Counted from the first letter of the stretch, positions 11,575-24,735 are shown. The stretch is 64,000 nt of DNA from Eucommia ulmoides (GCA_016647705.1 CM028336.1:3100001-3164000); one strand, 5' to 3'. A program made the numbers and translations. The notes: generated by a model not told the origin, from the sequence alone.

Positions 11575-14500
11575 GAGGGGGTTTATAAGTAGGTACTAGA
11601 GGTTGTAATTTGGCTGCAAAAAAATTAAGATTTTTTGCACTTCAAAATAAAGTTTTTTGTGTTAATTGCCTTTTACCCTGTGTACTTTGATTTTGTTTCA
11701 TTTTGTCCCCTCTACTTCAAAATCCTACATTTTACAACCCTTTTATTTATACAACAACTAAGCCTTTGCCCCATTTAAGTAGGTCAGCTATATGAATCCA
11801 TTTACGCCATAATGAACAATCAAAGGTCATCCCCTCAGTCAGGTTCAATGCCATCAATTCTACCGCCCTTCTATTTATAATAAATTGGAAAACCATTTTT
11901 TTTTGCTTCATATAACCAAATATGCCGAAATTATAATTTTCAACTAAATTTTACATGAAATAGACAAAATTACCATTTATTTTTAAATTTTTTCCCTTTG
12001 CTAAAAAAAGAAAAGAAAAATAGAAGTAGAGGGAGAAAGAGAAAGAGAGTTTGAGAGGGAAAATGTTAGGTTTTCTTGTTTATTACCTCTACATATTAAA
12101 TTTAAATTATTATTATTATTTTTTTTTTAATAAAATATGATTTTTTTTAGGGAGAAGGGGGTGATATGTAGCTTTTTGAAGTAGAGGGGTTAAAATGAAA
12201 CAAGACCAAAGTTCAAGAAGTTTAGAATATGCTTAAAAATAGATGAAATTAAATTTTCCATCCAAATTTTGCTGGATGAAATAGATGAAATTGCCCTTTT
12301 ATTTTAATTATTTTAAAATATTATGATAAAAAATAAATAAAAATTAAAATAAAAGGACAATTTCGTCTATTTTATCTAAAAATAAGATGAAAAATTTAAT
12401 TCCACCGATTTTTAAGTATATTTCGTTAATTTAAACAGAAAAAAAATTAAAATTAAAATAAAAAGACAATTTCGTCTATTTTATCTAAAAATAAGATGAA
12501 AAATTTAATTCCACCGATTTTTAAGTATATTTCATTAATTTAAACAAATAAAAAAAAAATAAAAAATTCTCACTTTGTTCAAAGGTAGAAACAAGTATAA
12601 TACAATTTTTTGAAGTGGAAAGGGGTAACGTAATAATTAATCAAAGTAGAGCGGGGTAAAAGACATTTTCCCCTACTATTTTTCATTTTACGAAATGTAA
12701 TAGTTCAGTGTTTCGTTGTAAGAATTAAACACTTTTAAATTAGTTAGCTAATTATTTAAGTTTTAATTGAAATACAAATTTAATTAAACTAGAACAAATT
12801 TGATTAAATCGCAACCAAATAAAAAACAAGATAATCCATAAAATAGAATAATTTAGACAACCAAACGAGCCCTTAGCACTTAGTGTATCGCTTTATTTGT
12901 TTCGGTTCCAAGAAAAGTCTGGAACAAAATAATATAAATCTGCGAACAGAAAAAGATCTGCTTCTCTTCTGTTCCCAGAAACTTGTTATAAACATGAGGG
13001 CAGAATCGATAAATATTTTATTTGTTCCCATATTTCTGATTATGTTCTAGGTTATCAAACTGAAAAAAAAAAAAAAACCATTTGTGTAGTGTTTCGGTTC
13101 CCACATTTCTATTTCTGTTCCTAGAAAACTGGGAGCAGAAACAGATACAACAACAAAAAATTGTTTTTTTTTTTTTTTTTGGCTACCAGATTTTTAGAAC
13201 CAATGTTTGGGCACAGAACAAAACTGTTCCCAGATTTTTGTTTCGAATTCTTGGAACAAAAACAGAAATCTGGGAAAAGAAACACTAAACAAATACCACT
13301 TGAAAATAAAAAATAATAAGAGAGAGGGAGTAACAAGAATACCTAGAACCTCCCGAGCCGTGAGCCTCTGAGAGGGATCCTTACAGAGCATTCTTCTAAC
13401 CAATTCTTTAGCAGAACTGGATATCTGATCCCATCGATCAGATGAAAACCTCAAATCGGCTGTCCTAACTGCATCGAAAATACGAGATTTTGTTTTCCCC
13501 CAAAACGGCGGAATTCCACTAAGAAGAATGTAAAGGATAACCCCGGCACTCCACACATCAGCCGCCTCATCATACCCTCCCGCCAATACTTCAGGAGCTA
13601 TATAAAACGGGCTACCAACGGTACCGTGCAAACTCTGCCCTGTTTTAACATAATTATATAAAAAAAATGTTGAGGCCTTTTGAGGATTTTTTTTTTTTTA
13701 ACTATTTTCAGCTTTTAAAAAGTGGATGAATGAATTAATAGTTAATTGATGGAGTGCAAATGTCACACCACACCCTCGGCCCACACCAGAGGCGAGGCGT
13801 GACCTCGACCTGACATCACTAATCTAATATGTATAACCTGAATAAATAATACATATAAACTAGACTCAGAAATGTCATAAGCTTTCTAATTCACACACAA
13901 ACCACACGCTACATCAGAGTAGCACAACGACCATATCAAACACAGATCTAGCCAACCAAAACACTATATATACACACACACATATACAGACACACATACA
14001 TACATATATACTCATATAACAACTCTACTACAAAACCGTAAAAATCCAAACCTCTATACAACAAACAACGGCTCCATAGACGGTTTCCAAAGCCAAACCA
14101 TGCCCCAACTCTATCTATAATACCATAAGTGGACCAATCTCTAACTCGATCACCTTAGATTACATATTTTATCTGTGCATTGTTTTCATTGAGCCTGGGG
14201 CAAATCGAGACAATGCATCGAATTTGAATTCATACTGAATAACTGTCATCTTCCGTTGTGTCAACTAGATGAATTCTTGTTCCATTTCATCTTAATAGGA
14301 TTGATGAAAATATTTTCCGTTGAAGACAACAACATATTGATCTCAAGTAATATCATGACCTATAACTGAAATTAATCGCTTCATCTCATCTCACCAATGT
14401 TCAACTTTTTCTTTGAGTAGAAAACTGGCAAGAGGAACTCGATTGTCACCAATAACACCCATAGCTTCAAAAGTCTGTATCATGCTCCTCAACCAGTTTT

Positions 14501-15866
14501 CAGCATCATCACGGCCTTTAATTCCCTTGAAAATGGAGGATCAAGCTTCTCAAATCTCTCCAAAAGTATAGCCTGAGGATAAAATATTTTTGTTTGTGCC
14601 CTCTACCATTCCATTATCTTGGCCTGTTGTTCAGTCAATTGAGTCGCAACTTGTAAAACCCATTTTGTTGCATCTAATTCAACGAATTATCTCGATTTGT
14701 CCCAGACATGGTAAGGACGGTACACCGATAAAATATTTTATCTCAGGTAATCGAGTTAGAGATTAGTCCTACACCACAATTCACTACTACTAGTAGATAG
14801 AGTTGCGGTGTGATTTGGCTTCAAAGGCCGTCTTTGGAGCTGTTGTTTGTTGTATAGAGATTTTGATTTTTGTGGTTTTGAATTAGAGTTATTGTTATAT
14901 ATATATATATATATATATAGTGTGTGCGTGTTTTGGTTGGCTAAATTTGTATCTGATATAGCCATTGTGCTACTCTGACGTAGCACGTGGTTTGTGTACG
15001 AATTAGAAAGTTTATGATATTTGTGAGTCTAGTTTAATATATAATGTTTATTCAGACTATACATATTAGGTTTAGGTTAGTGACGTCAGGTTGAGGACAT
15101 GCCTCGCCTCGCCTCTGGTGTAGGGTGTGATAGCAAATTACGCTACTTTTTTGGGGGTATTTACAATTGCTTCTTTAAGTGCAAAACAAACACCATTGCT
15201 CAAGCTAAAACTTTTCGCCTTTTTTTTTTAAAACCAAAAAAAAATAAAATTACCAAATAGTACCATACAAAATCTACCTGGATTTATATACGTTGCGAGA
15301 CCGAAATCAGCAAGTTTTATTGGCGACGAAGACGATTTCGTCGCCAAAAGTATGTTCTCGGGCTTCAGATCTCTATGAACAACCCCCTTGTCATGACAAT
15401 ACAACACGACCTCCATCAGATGTCTGAATATAACCCTAGCTTCCCCTTCCGAGAATCTCCCGTGCTTCTCCAACTGATGAAAAAGCTCGCCACCCTCACA
15501 AAGCTCCATCACCAAATGAACGTAGTTTTCCTCCTCGTAAACCGCCTTTAAATCCACTACATTCGGGTGTCCGGACAACCTAGTCATTATCTCGATCTCG
15601 AGCTTAACGCTTCTAACATCATCTTGTGTAACCAATCGATCCTTGTTGATCGATTTGCACGCTAGTTCTTCTCCGGTTAACCTATCTGAGCAAACCCGAA
15701 TCACACCGAATTGTCCCCACCCCAATTCTTCCCCAAGAACGTATCGATCTTTCAAATTTGAAGTTTGATTCGCATCCAATATCGTTTTTGTCAAGCTTGC
15801 TAGTTTGTAACAGTTGAATTTTCGAATCGATGATTCGTTATTACTGTTACTGTTGGCAACGGCCAT
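10273..15866 (-). CDS. PEPKR1: PEP carboxylase kinase-related protein kinase (PEPKR1-type), 499 aa, four exons
   Basis: Exons on the minus strand: 15866-15278, 13639-13343, 11530-11114, 10469-10273 (stop TGA). All borders are GT-AG with phase 1 joins, giving exactly 500 codons including the stop. Residues 42-298 or so form a Ser/Thr kinase: glycine loop GWGQFGVI, ATP lysine K71, alpha-C E90, HRDLKPEN (164-171, catalytic D166), DFG (187-189) and APE (211-213). The C-terminal 200 residues are Ser-rich with an Asp run and end in a conserved segment around QLDLVVTESVIRW. Sequence and length (about 520 in Arabidopsis) match PEPKR1 of the CDPK-related superfamily. It lacks EF hands, so it is not itself a calcium sensor. 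Introns 1 and 2 hold transposons, yet every catalytic residue is present. The start is the first ATG before the conserved LKDRYVLGEELGWGQ block. Confidence 0.93.
11672..12215. mobile_element. MITE with about 45-bp inverted ends in PEPKR1 intron 2
   Basis: The left end reads TTTGATTTTGTTTCATTTTG then CCCCTCTACTTC. The right end, read in reverse complement, gives nearly the same words (CTTTGGTCTTGTTTCATTTT then ACCCCTCTACTTC). Relatives occur near 10790-10880, 12560-12690 and 39227-39665, so it is a local family. Confidence 0.6.
12344..12550. repeat. 109-bp tandem duplication in PEPKR1 intron 2
   Basis: TTTCGTCTATTTTATCTAAA occurs at 12361 and again at 12470 inside two nearly identical AT-rich units. 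Confidence 0.75.
12883..13299. mobile_element. Tourist-like MITE in PEPKR1 intron 2
   Basis: The left end is GTGTATCGCTTTATTTG and the right end CTAAACAAATACCAC, which are inverted relatives. Flanking triplets are TTA (12880-12882) and TTG (13300-13302). The inside carries the same GTTCCCA/AACAGAAA vocabulary as the element at 7930-8733. Confidence 0.5.
13761..15132. mobile_element. Long inverted repeat made of two opposed LTR copies, in PEPKR1 intron 1
   Basis: The left arm, about 13761-14250, starts TGTCACACC and carries CACCAGAGGCGAGGCG. The right arm, about 14700-15132, is its reverse complement at roughly 80% identity, including TAGCCAACCAAAACAC and CTCTATACAACAAACAAC. Similarity runs past the LTR end into the leader and first gag codons. 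Between the arms, on the minus strand (about 14710-14340), is a gag remnant (ENWLRSMIQTFEAMG-like). A normal element would have its LTRs in the same direction, so this is a rearranged Ty3-type element. Confidence 0.75.
14340..14710 (-). pseudogene. Ty3-type gag fragment in the spacer of the inverted repeat
   Basis: Minus-strand reading gives DAENWLRSMIQTFEAMG and then VPLASFLLKEKVEHW, typical of the first part of plant Ty3 gag. Stops and frameshifts are present. No other retrotransposon domain is visible. Confidence 0.6.
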
Positions 15867-16683
15867 ACGATGAATCTCGGGGTAAAAAAGGAAATCGGGA
15901 TCTAGAGTTGTGAAATCTGAAACCCTAATTTTTCAACTAATTTGAATTTTGAAAAAGTTTAATTAGGGTTAAGAGAAGCTCCTGATGGGTAGTTTCTGAC
16001 ATCTATCATAGAAGACGAAAGGTTTTAAGACAGCCATAGATCAAACCTCGGAGCTTCAGTTTTCTTCAATCTCTTACCAGATCACCTGGATCTGACAAAA
16101 AAAAATAAATCAAAATTCAAGCTTAAAATTTCAAACCTAGATGGGACTTCTTAGGTTTTAAGCTAGATTCCTCTTAGCGGTTGAATTCAACCCAATCTCA
16201 GAAGATAATTCAAATTCAACTTAATTAGCTTAATTTTTGAAAATGATCCCAAAAAAATACGAATCCGAAACCCTAAAATCTAGAAAAACGAGCTAATCGT
16301 TTCAACTAACAACCCAGAACAATCAAATTCAACACAGACCCATCAAAATTAGAACATCGGAAAACGATTCATATGCAAGATTTAGTCAATAAACACGGAA
16401 TTAAAGTCGAATGATTGAAACCCATTTCTCGGAACATCGAGATTGCAAGTTCTTAAGAGTTGAAAGGTAGAGAGAGAGAGTAAAGCCAACCTGGTGTGAG
16501 ATGTGTGAGAGAGAGAGAGAGCTGGAGAGAGAGAAGGAGCAAAATGAAGAGGATAAAGACTTACACGTTGGAGGTGTGACTTGAGAGAATCGGGAGGCCA
16601 GCTTTCGTGGGCTCTCCTGGTCTCCTCCTCAGTAGGCCACAAATGATAATCCCACTTTCTCTAGTTGATGTCTACATTTGATT

Positions 16684-16729
<46 letters not shown>

Positions 16730-17313
16730 TTATTTAAAAAAAAAAAATTATGATCACAAGCGTACCCTATCCACACAGTATGAAAGACTATCTATTTTGG
16801 GAGGGTGTTTTCTTACCTTCCTAACAAATGCTTTTCTACAAACTCAAATTCCTGACTTTGCAGAGATCTCTTAACTACTTTAGTTTAAATGTGTCTTGCC
16901 ACTTGAACTGCACCTTATTATTATATAATTTTATTTAATCGTCTTAAGAATTAGAGTTTAAAATTTTTGTATGAGATATTTTAGTATAAATTGTTAGTTC
17001 ATAGTAGAAACTACATAATATAAATTATAAATATTGTTTGATTTTGACCTTTGGATTTAAAATTTATCTCATGATTTAAAATTAAAATATAATTGATATA
17101 TGTATATTTATTTTATTTTATTATATTATATTTTGGATGTTTGAGCCATTGAATGGGGTAGTTCTTTTAACTTTGTACATTTTCTATTTCGTTTTTTTCT
17201 TGTTTGGATGCTTTTGAAAATTTGACTTTTTTTGCCTTTTTAGAATTTGAACTTCAATGTTCACTCTATATAGAATTTTTGGGGAATGTCAATGCAATGA
17301 ATGGATTTAAATA

Positions 17314-17347
<34 letters not shown>

Positions 17348-17459
17348 TATATATTTATTTTATAATATTAGGTTAGTTTAGAGTTGTGATCCACTAATGT
17401 CAAAACAAATATACTTTAATCTATATTTTAAAGAGTAAAATATGATTGAATTTATGGAT
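15867..17459. other. PEPKR1 5' leader and upstream region
   Basis: 15867-16660 probably holds the 5' UTR and promoter. GA-rich tracts occur near 16465-16535. An (AT)n microsatellite spans about 16686-16726. From 16800 the DNA is AT-rich, with a long T run near 17318-17342. I see no gene. Confidence 0.5.
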
Positions 17460-17789
17460 ATGGTAGATGGGAGCGATGGCGGATCTAAAAGATTGATCGA
17501 GGAGAATATTAAACAAACAAAGAAACTACGGACAATGGTCAAAGGCTCTTCCGTTCATTTAAGTCAAAACGAGCTCTGTCATATCTTCTGTCGGGAATTC
17601 TATGGTCTTTAAATCAACTCTCATATTTATTCCATTATTTGCCAGGACATCAACACATTTATTCTTTTCTCTAGAGGCGATTTGAAGAACGTGATTGTTG
17701 TTCTTTAGGAATCTTTTGCAATCCCTAATCTATGATTTGAAGTTGTGTCTCTCTCGACAGTCACCAAGGATAAGGGACACCGTTGCCAT

Positions 17790-18310
17790 TAGGGGTGTGT
17801 ATCGGATTGGTTTAACCCACCCAAACCGCACCGCAAAAAATTCGTCTAATATTAACTTGCACATGAATGAGCGGATCACGGTTTGATCCATTTTTTACGG
17901 GTTCAACCCACCAACCATGTAGAATACAAAAGGACGTCATTTTGTGATGATATAAATAATATTTAAATTGTTGTCTAAGGTTTTTATTTATTCTAACCAC
18001 CGTCAATAATTCATCTTGCATCTTGTTATATTCATTCTTCCTAAATCCTAATTCATTCTCCGCCTTTGTAAAGATTTCTTCCTAAATTCATTCGTCACCT
18101 TGGGCAATCCACGGTTCTAGTTAGTCCAACGCGAAAATAGGCCCAACTCACACACTATTGGATAGCCTACGGTTTAAACTAGTCAACCCGTCCACTCCAA
18201 CCCGCACATAATTGGGCGGTTCATGATTCAAACTAATCCAACCCGCCTAGTATTGGTTTGATCCGCAGTTTTGATCTAAACCGCCTCAAACCACCCGTTG
18301 CACACCCCTA
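17790..18310. mobile_element. hAT-type MITE, 521 bp
   Basis: It begins TAGGGGTGTGTATCGG and ends GTTGCACACCCCTA, terminal inverted repeats typical of hAT elements. The 8-bp flanks are gttgccat (17782-17789) and gcttccat (18311-18318), an 8-bp target duplication with two changes. It sits inside the LINE RNase H remnant. Confidence 0.85.
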
Positions 18311-18779
18311 GCTTCCATGGAGTTCATTTCCACCACAACGCTTGGTATGTCTCTAATTAAGGCAATATGTATTCCTGCGTAGACTTTATATCTCAGCTTC
18401 GAGTGCGATGCATCCTTGGAGTTGGCCGTAATATCCCACAATCCAAACTCCGAGGTTGTCCTAAATTAGACCACCAATTCCTAATTTTTCTAGGTTTTCA
18501 GTAGCACTTCCATCAGTATTCAACTTATAGAAACCTGCAAAAGGAAATTTTCGTTGAGACGATTCCAATATGGCTCTATCATTTGGGGGGTACTTTTGGT
18601 AGAAAGTTTCCAGAAGCTCTTTACAAAAATGGGTTATCCTAGAGATTGTAATAAAGGTGTTGGTTTTTACTCCCTCTATTACTTCTCGATTTCTGTCCTT
18701 CCTGACCTCCCAAATGATTGCAAAGAAAAGAAAAGAAGAGGAAATAAGAGCGTTGAGAGTACCCCATTTGAGATGTTTA

Positions 18780-19371
18780 GGCCCCGTTTGGTTAGTGTTC
18801 CCAATCAAACCCAACCCACCCCAACCCAAAAATTATGAGTTTGATTTTTGGGAACGCGTTTGACAAATACAAAACTCAACCCAACTCAACCCAAAAAATA
18901 GGAATTGATTCTCAAAATGTTAAGGAAATGAGAAACAAAAAAAACTTATTTTTTTTTGTGCCCAAAAAACTCAACCCAACCCTCTCAACTCTGGCCACCG
19001 TCCAACGACCACTGGCCGCCGCGGTCACCGTCCGCCGTCACCGGCAACTTCACCGTCGCCGTCTGGGCGTCGCCGCTGGCCACCGTCTGGCCACCACCGA
19101 CGACGACGGCGTCCTGCCATCCGACCACCGTCTGGCACCACGGTCGCCGCCGCCGTCCGCCCATTGTCTGCCGCCGCCAAACACGAAAAGAAAATCTAAA
19201 AAAAAAAAAATAGTTTTAGGATAAAATCGTTATCAAACGCGATTCTGTTCTCAGCACAAAACAAAAATTGTCATTACCAAACGCAATTTTGTTCTCAAAA
19301 TTCTCAACCCAACCCAACCTAACCCATCCTAGTTGGGTTCAGAAAAATGGAAACACTAACCAAACGCCACC
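18780..19371. mobile_element. Harbinger/Tourist-type MITE, 592 bp, with GC-rich core
   Basis: The left end is GGCCCCGTTTGGTTAGTGTT. The right end read in reverse is GGTGGCGTTTGGTTAGTGTT. TTA flanks both sides (18777-18779 and 19372-19374). The middle (about 18990-19190) is CG-rich with CCGTC/GCCGC repetition and gives spurious long frames. It is inserted into the LINE remnant. Confidence 0.85.
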
Positions 19372-19470
19372 TTAGTGATCCATCGATTTAAATCAATGTC
19401 CAAATCCAGAATTCCGCCAAAGATATCCACAAAACAATATCAAAGTTTAGTTGCTTTCGGTCATTTTAAC

Positions 19471-20291
19471 AAATATCGAGATCACTCTCTATCATTTTTA
19501 TAATACCTGAAACATCTCTTATCATAATTTTTTGATAAAAATACAATTGCAAAATATATTTTTTTATTGTTTTATTTTCAATTTTTTTTCCTATTCTCTA
19601 CTATTTTTCTTTTCCTTTTCTTTTCTATTTTTTCTTTTATTCTACGATTTCTATTTTATTTATTTTATTTTTAGTTTTATATTTTTGTATATAGTTTTTA
19701 TAGAAAAAAAAAAAAGAGTAAAAAAATTAAAAAACAAAGAACATAAAAAAAACAAAAACAAAAACAAAATTTTAAATTTTAAAACAAAACAAAAAAAAAA
19801 CTTTTTATATATATATATTTTTTTTCAGATCCTATTTTTTGATTTTTTTTGTTGTTTTAAATTTTTCGCATTTTGTTTTCAAGTTTTTTACTTTCGCTTT
19901 TTATTTCTAGAAATAACATACCAAAAAATAAAACAATTAAAATAAAAAATAGAATAAAAAAATAGAAAACAAGAGAGGGAGAGAGACAGTAGAAAATAGA
20001 AAATAAAAAATATATATATAAAATAAACAACAAAAAATATTTTGTTGAGAGAGTATTTTTGTCAATAAAATATGATGGAGGGTGTCATAAGTAATCAAAC
20101 TGAAAAAATAAATAGTATATTATGTATTATGAAAATGACATTATGTTCTTGGTATTTGTCCAAATGAGAGTGTTTTGGGTTTAAACTCATATTTTTTTGC
20201 ATAAATACAAGGTGTAAATTATAATTAATTTTTTATTAACTAGAGAAATGTGAGACTAGAGTGAGACATAAAAGATTGAAGAAAGATGATG
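19471..20291. other. AT-rich low-complexity stretch
   Basis: Long T- and A-rich runs dominate 19530-20040. Phrases near 19500 and 20050 look weakly inverted, so this may be the inside of an AT-rich MITE. The apparent 137-codon frame is low complexity. Confidence 0.5.
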
Positions 20292-21482
20292 TGAAATATT
20301 GGTCCAGTGAACTACCCAAGAAGGGAGGTGAATTGGGTAGTAATAAAAAATTACCAAATAATAATACTTAAAAAATTAAATAATTTATTTTATCCTAAAT
20401 TAATTATTATCTTTATAGTAACAAAAATATAATATCAACTAGGTGCACACCAAATAACACAAATATAAATAAATTAAAAAATGCAGCTAGTTCACCAAGT
20501 TATTCTTGGCTAATTCAGTCCCTCGAGTTCCGCGGAGAGTCGCACCCACTAATCACTATGATTCCTTTAACCAGGTAAGAATCAAACATTTACACAATGA
20601 TTCTTTTCACGAACTCAGAATCAACATTTACAATTCTTTTTCACAAACTAAGGAATAGCCCTATCTTTTTTACAATCTAAAGATTAACCTAATTCTTTTA
20701 TGCTTAAACTAAGAATTAAACCTCACACAAAAACACTCCAAGTATCTTTTTACCCGGTAAGGATTGAACTGTTACAAATTCACTCATAAATTAATTCTAT
20801 TAAGGAAGAATTAACACCTAATTTTTTTATACACTAGGCAAAGATTAAAATCTCAATTTTTTTACCGAAAAAGATTAAAATCAACTATCCCTTGATTAGA
20901 CACTCCCAATAGTATTTAATCCGACACTCAACTCACCAATTACAAAATTTATAAGTGATTTTTACATTCGAAACTTCTACCACTCCAGATAAATTTGAAC
21001 TCAATTAATGTCCCGATACTAGTAATAGAAATACAGTGAAAATTTTAAATATGATTTTAAACAAAAAACGAGTAGCAAGCAATTTAGCATGTAATCAGAT
21101 TTCCTTAAGAAATCGTTTCAAAAATAATTTTCAATTTAAAATTCAGGAAAACGATTTCAACGATCAAATTTTCAAGTAATAGATAATAATATCAAATAAC
21201 AATTAATAGTAAATAACTTGAAACGATCTCACCAAGAATCCACCAAATAAATAATGATAAGCAATGAAACTTCAAGTCAGCAATCAGCAATAATCCACTC
21301 CAAAATTTCTCAAGAATAAATCTAAAGAAAATTCTCACAATACTCTTAGTATAATCTCAGAATGATCACTCTTAAAAAACACTAGAACTAAATAACTTTT
21401 TAGAATTGAATGATTGAGATTATTGAAACCTAAAAAACGCAGGTCTATTTACATGGGATTAGAACAAGTTCTCTAACGGCTA

Positions 21483-23617
21483 TGTTGGCCCAGTGGAATA
21501 CCCAATAGGGTGGGTGAATTGGGTAATTAAAAATTATTGGAATAATACTTCAGTAAATCAAATAATTAATTTTAAATCTAAATTAATTATTATCTTTATA
21601 TCACAATGAAATTAAATAATCAACTAGGTGCACATCAAATAGTAAAAATAAACAAATTAAATATTGCAGCACACTAGAGATTTATCCTGGTTTATCAAGC
21701 TACTCTTGGCTAGTCAAGTCCTCCGAGCCCCACGGAGATTCGCACCCACTAATACTCAAGATCCCTTTAAAGGTAGGAACCAAACCCTCACACTGATTCT
21801 TTTACAGGCTCAGAATCAATATTTACACTATTACTTTGCCAGATTTAGGAAGAACCTCTACTTTTTACAGGTTAAAGAATAACCTAATTTTTTTTAACAT
21901 TAAGGCCAAAGAATCAAAATCTCACCAATCACTCCAAATATTTTTTTACTCGGTAAGAATTGAACCGTTATAAATTTTACTTAAAAACACAATTCTATTC
22001 AGGAAGAATCACTATCTCAATCTCTTTACAGGAAAAGACTGAAAATCGACTACCCTTGATTAAATACCCTCAATAGTATTTAATCCATCATACTACTCAC
22101 TAATATAAATTGATAAGCAGATTATCTCACTTGGAGTTTTTATCACCTCAGATAAATTAAAACTCGATTAATATCCCAAATCTAGTAATAGAAAAGTGTG
22201 AGATTGAAAATCTGATTTTAAACAAAAGATGGGTAGCAAATAGTTGAACACATAATCAGATTCAATAAATTGTTTATAAAATATTTTTTCAATAAAACTT
22301 AGAAATAATTTATAAAGATCAATTTCTAAAATTAAACAAGTAATGCACAATAGAGAGTAATTGGAAAGATCTTACCCGAAATCCACAGAAAGAATAAATA
22401 GAACGATGTAACTTCAGATCCGGTAGCAGCAAAAATAGCAATGAATAATTCTCAAGATTGCCTATTAGAATAGCGCACACAATATTTCAGAATGATAACT
22501 CTTGTAACAGCTCAAAAATGATTTTAACTATTTTAACTCTCTCTTAATGTGTTTTACTGCTTAACGATATATGAAATTCGCAGGTCTATATATATGGGAA
22601 ATAAATCAGTTCTCTAACGGCTAGTTCCCATGTGTCATGACAATTAAATGCTCTCTTAGACTCCATATATCATTATGACTTCATTTTAGTTCAATACACT
22701 TAATAATAACTTTTAAAACTTTCAATTAAGCCCCCCAAATATTTCTCAATCTCAATTAATTAAAATAAAAACAATTTTATGTACTAAATTGAGAAACACT
22801 AAAATTTAATGAACCAAATCAATAGGATTTAGATATTAGGTGAAGCATATCTTAAATATAATAATATCTCTGAAATCTCTCTCAAATCCTAACAAAAAAC
22901 AGCTGTTTTTGGATATAATCTCGGAATACACAGAATCTTGAAACAGCGCGTCCAGTCGACTGCCCAATTCAGGATATAGCCAAGCCATTACTGTTGTGTT
23001 CATCGGTCGACCTACCTGTTGACTTAGAGATTCAGAGAGTTCAGTTTACCTTCACCGGTCGACCTACCTGTCGACTTAGAGATATAGAGAGTTTAGCTTC
23101 TCTTCACCGGTCGACCTGTCTGTCGACTTAAAGATACAGGTTGTTTCTGATACTTGGTCCGGTCGACTCATCAATCGACTTGTATATGTTGGATCTTTTC
23201 TTTGAACTCGTTTTTAACTAATTATTTTTTACGTTTTCGCCCCTTTAATCATTTTCTTTTCTGAATAAGCTCCACTAATTTCTTAAATTCTATTTTAGTC
23301 AATTATAAATATTTCTTTTCAAGTACACATAGGAGCAAATAATTTCACCTTATCAAAACACACATAAACAATAAAAACTTTTGTGTCATGTGTATTCCTA
23401 ATTGGGATATTAAGAGTTGAAATTCACTTGAGTTGTTTTTCCTAATTTCTTCAAACTCTTAATTCTTCATCATCTTTGACATCATCATTTAGCATCCATT
23501 TATAATTTGTCATCTCATCTTCATTACTGAAACTTAATTAACTGAAATACTCAATTAAACCGTTAGTTCCACCAAAACATTAACACTTAATTGTTCATCA
23601 AAATCTTAGGATCAACA
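21483..23617 (-). repeat. 3' LTR of the Maximus/SIRE-like element
   Basis: 2135 bp, TGTTGATCC to GGGCCAACA on the minus strand. It closely matches 29221-31368. Confidence 0.88.
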
Positions 23618-23632
23618 ATCTCCCCCTTTTTT
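23618..23632 (-). other. Polypurine tract
   Basis: On the minus strand AAAAAGGGGGAGAT abuts the 3' LTR. This is the usual plus-strand priming site and very typical of SIRE/Maximus elements. Confidence 0.8.
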
Positions 23633-24735
23633 ATGATGACAATTAATTTTGATATTTTCTTCAAAACAAAAATATAACCACACTCCCTTTGAATCTGAAG
23701 ACGAGTTCCTTAATTCATTTAAGCATTATAATGACAAATTTAAAAAAAAAAAAAATCAATAAAGCACAATAAACTTTCCCTTAATAAAAATATCAACAAA
23801 TTCTCTCCATTTGTCATCTTAAAAAATAAAAAAATAAAAAAAATTAGGGAGGGGGGAACACATAGATAATTTACTCTAGGCAATCATATAATATACTTGA
23901 AAGAGTAAGCCTGATTGAATTAAATCCGAATATATATAACTCTTTTAAAAGCACATTGAATCAACTCATAAATTCAACTTTAAAAATCAAAACTCAAATT
24001 AACTTTTAAGCACAAAACATCAACACTATGTGGATCATTATTATAACTAAATATCAAGTTTACTCAATTTATCAAAATCCACACTAAAAACATCAGTATT
24101 AATCATACAATCTCCCACTATATAAGTGTGAATAAACTAATTCATTTTAAGTAGAAAAATATAATCTTTGAAGTACTAAGACACAAAACATCTCTCAATG
24201 ATAGTTTATGAAGCTTTCTATATAATTCATACTTATTTCATAAAAAATTCAGTTTCATTTTTTCAATAATAATCATTAACACTCAAGAACATGAATCATA
24301 TCTCAATAATAACATGCGTATTAAGGATGTTATCTCACAACATGCTAAATCATTTCCACAATAATAATTATTTAAAAATCTTTTAATTCACCTCAAATAA
24401 CATGCATTTTAATAAATCAAGATTAATAAAAAATTTAGCTCAATTCAACCCATTTGTATAAAAGTAAATAGCATGAATGATAGCACATTATACAAATAAT
24501 CCTACTAAAAAACACATGCAACAAATAATTAGCATTATTTAGTAAGATCACAAATACTCAATTAATCTTCTAAATCACATAACATATTTTAAAATTAACA
24601 CATGATCACTACTTGATATAAGCATATAAAAACATGTTAATACCCCCTAACTAAATGTGATTGTCATAATCACCATAGAACTTTTCTAAGACAACAGGAG
24701 AACACACATCATTTAAAATAAGTCTTAGAAACCAT
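23633..24735. other. AT-rich untranslated interior of the element
   Basis: Between the end of the gag-like frame and the polypurine tract I see no coding sequence, only AT-rich DNA on both strands. Confidence 0.5.

Larger units (their letters stand above)
17460..19470 (-). mobile_element. LINE remnant: zinc-binding reverse-transcriptase tail and RNase H, interrupted twice
   Basis: Minus-strand reading from about 19470 downwards gives a zinc-binding-like piece and an FFAIIWEVRKDRNRE segment. It then reads FAGFYKLNTDGSATEN and LGIGGLI (near 18461-18560), the start of a plant LINE RNase H with its first catalytic Asp. The rest of RNase H continues on the far side of a hAT MITE, down to about 17480, with an EKNKCVDVLANNG-like end. 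Several frame breaks are present. This is a non-LTR retrotransposon tail, not a host gene. Confidence 0.7.

Noticed and set aside
18835-19224. 129-codon Arg/His-rich frame
   Set aside because: Comes from the GC-rich core of a Tourist-type MITE; other frames are equally open.
19532-19945. 137-codon frame
   Set aside because: Phe/Lys low-complexity translation of A/T runs.
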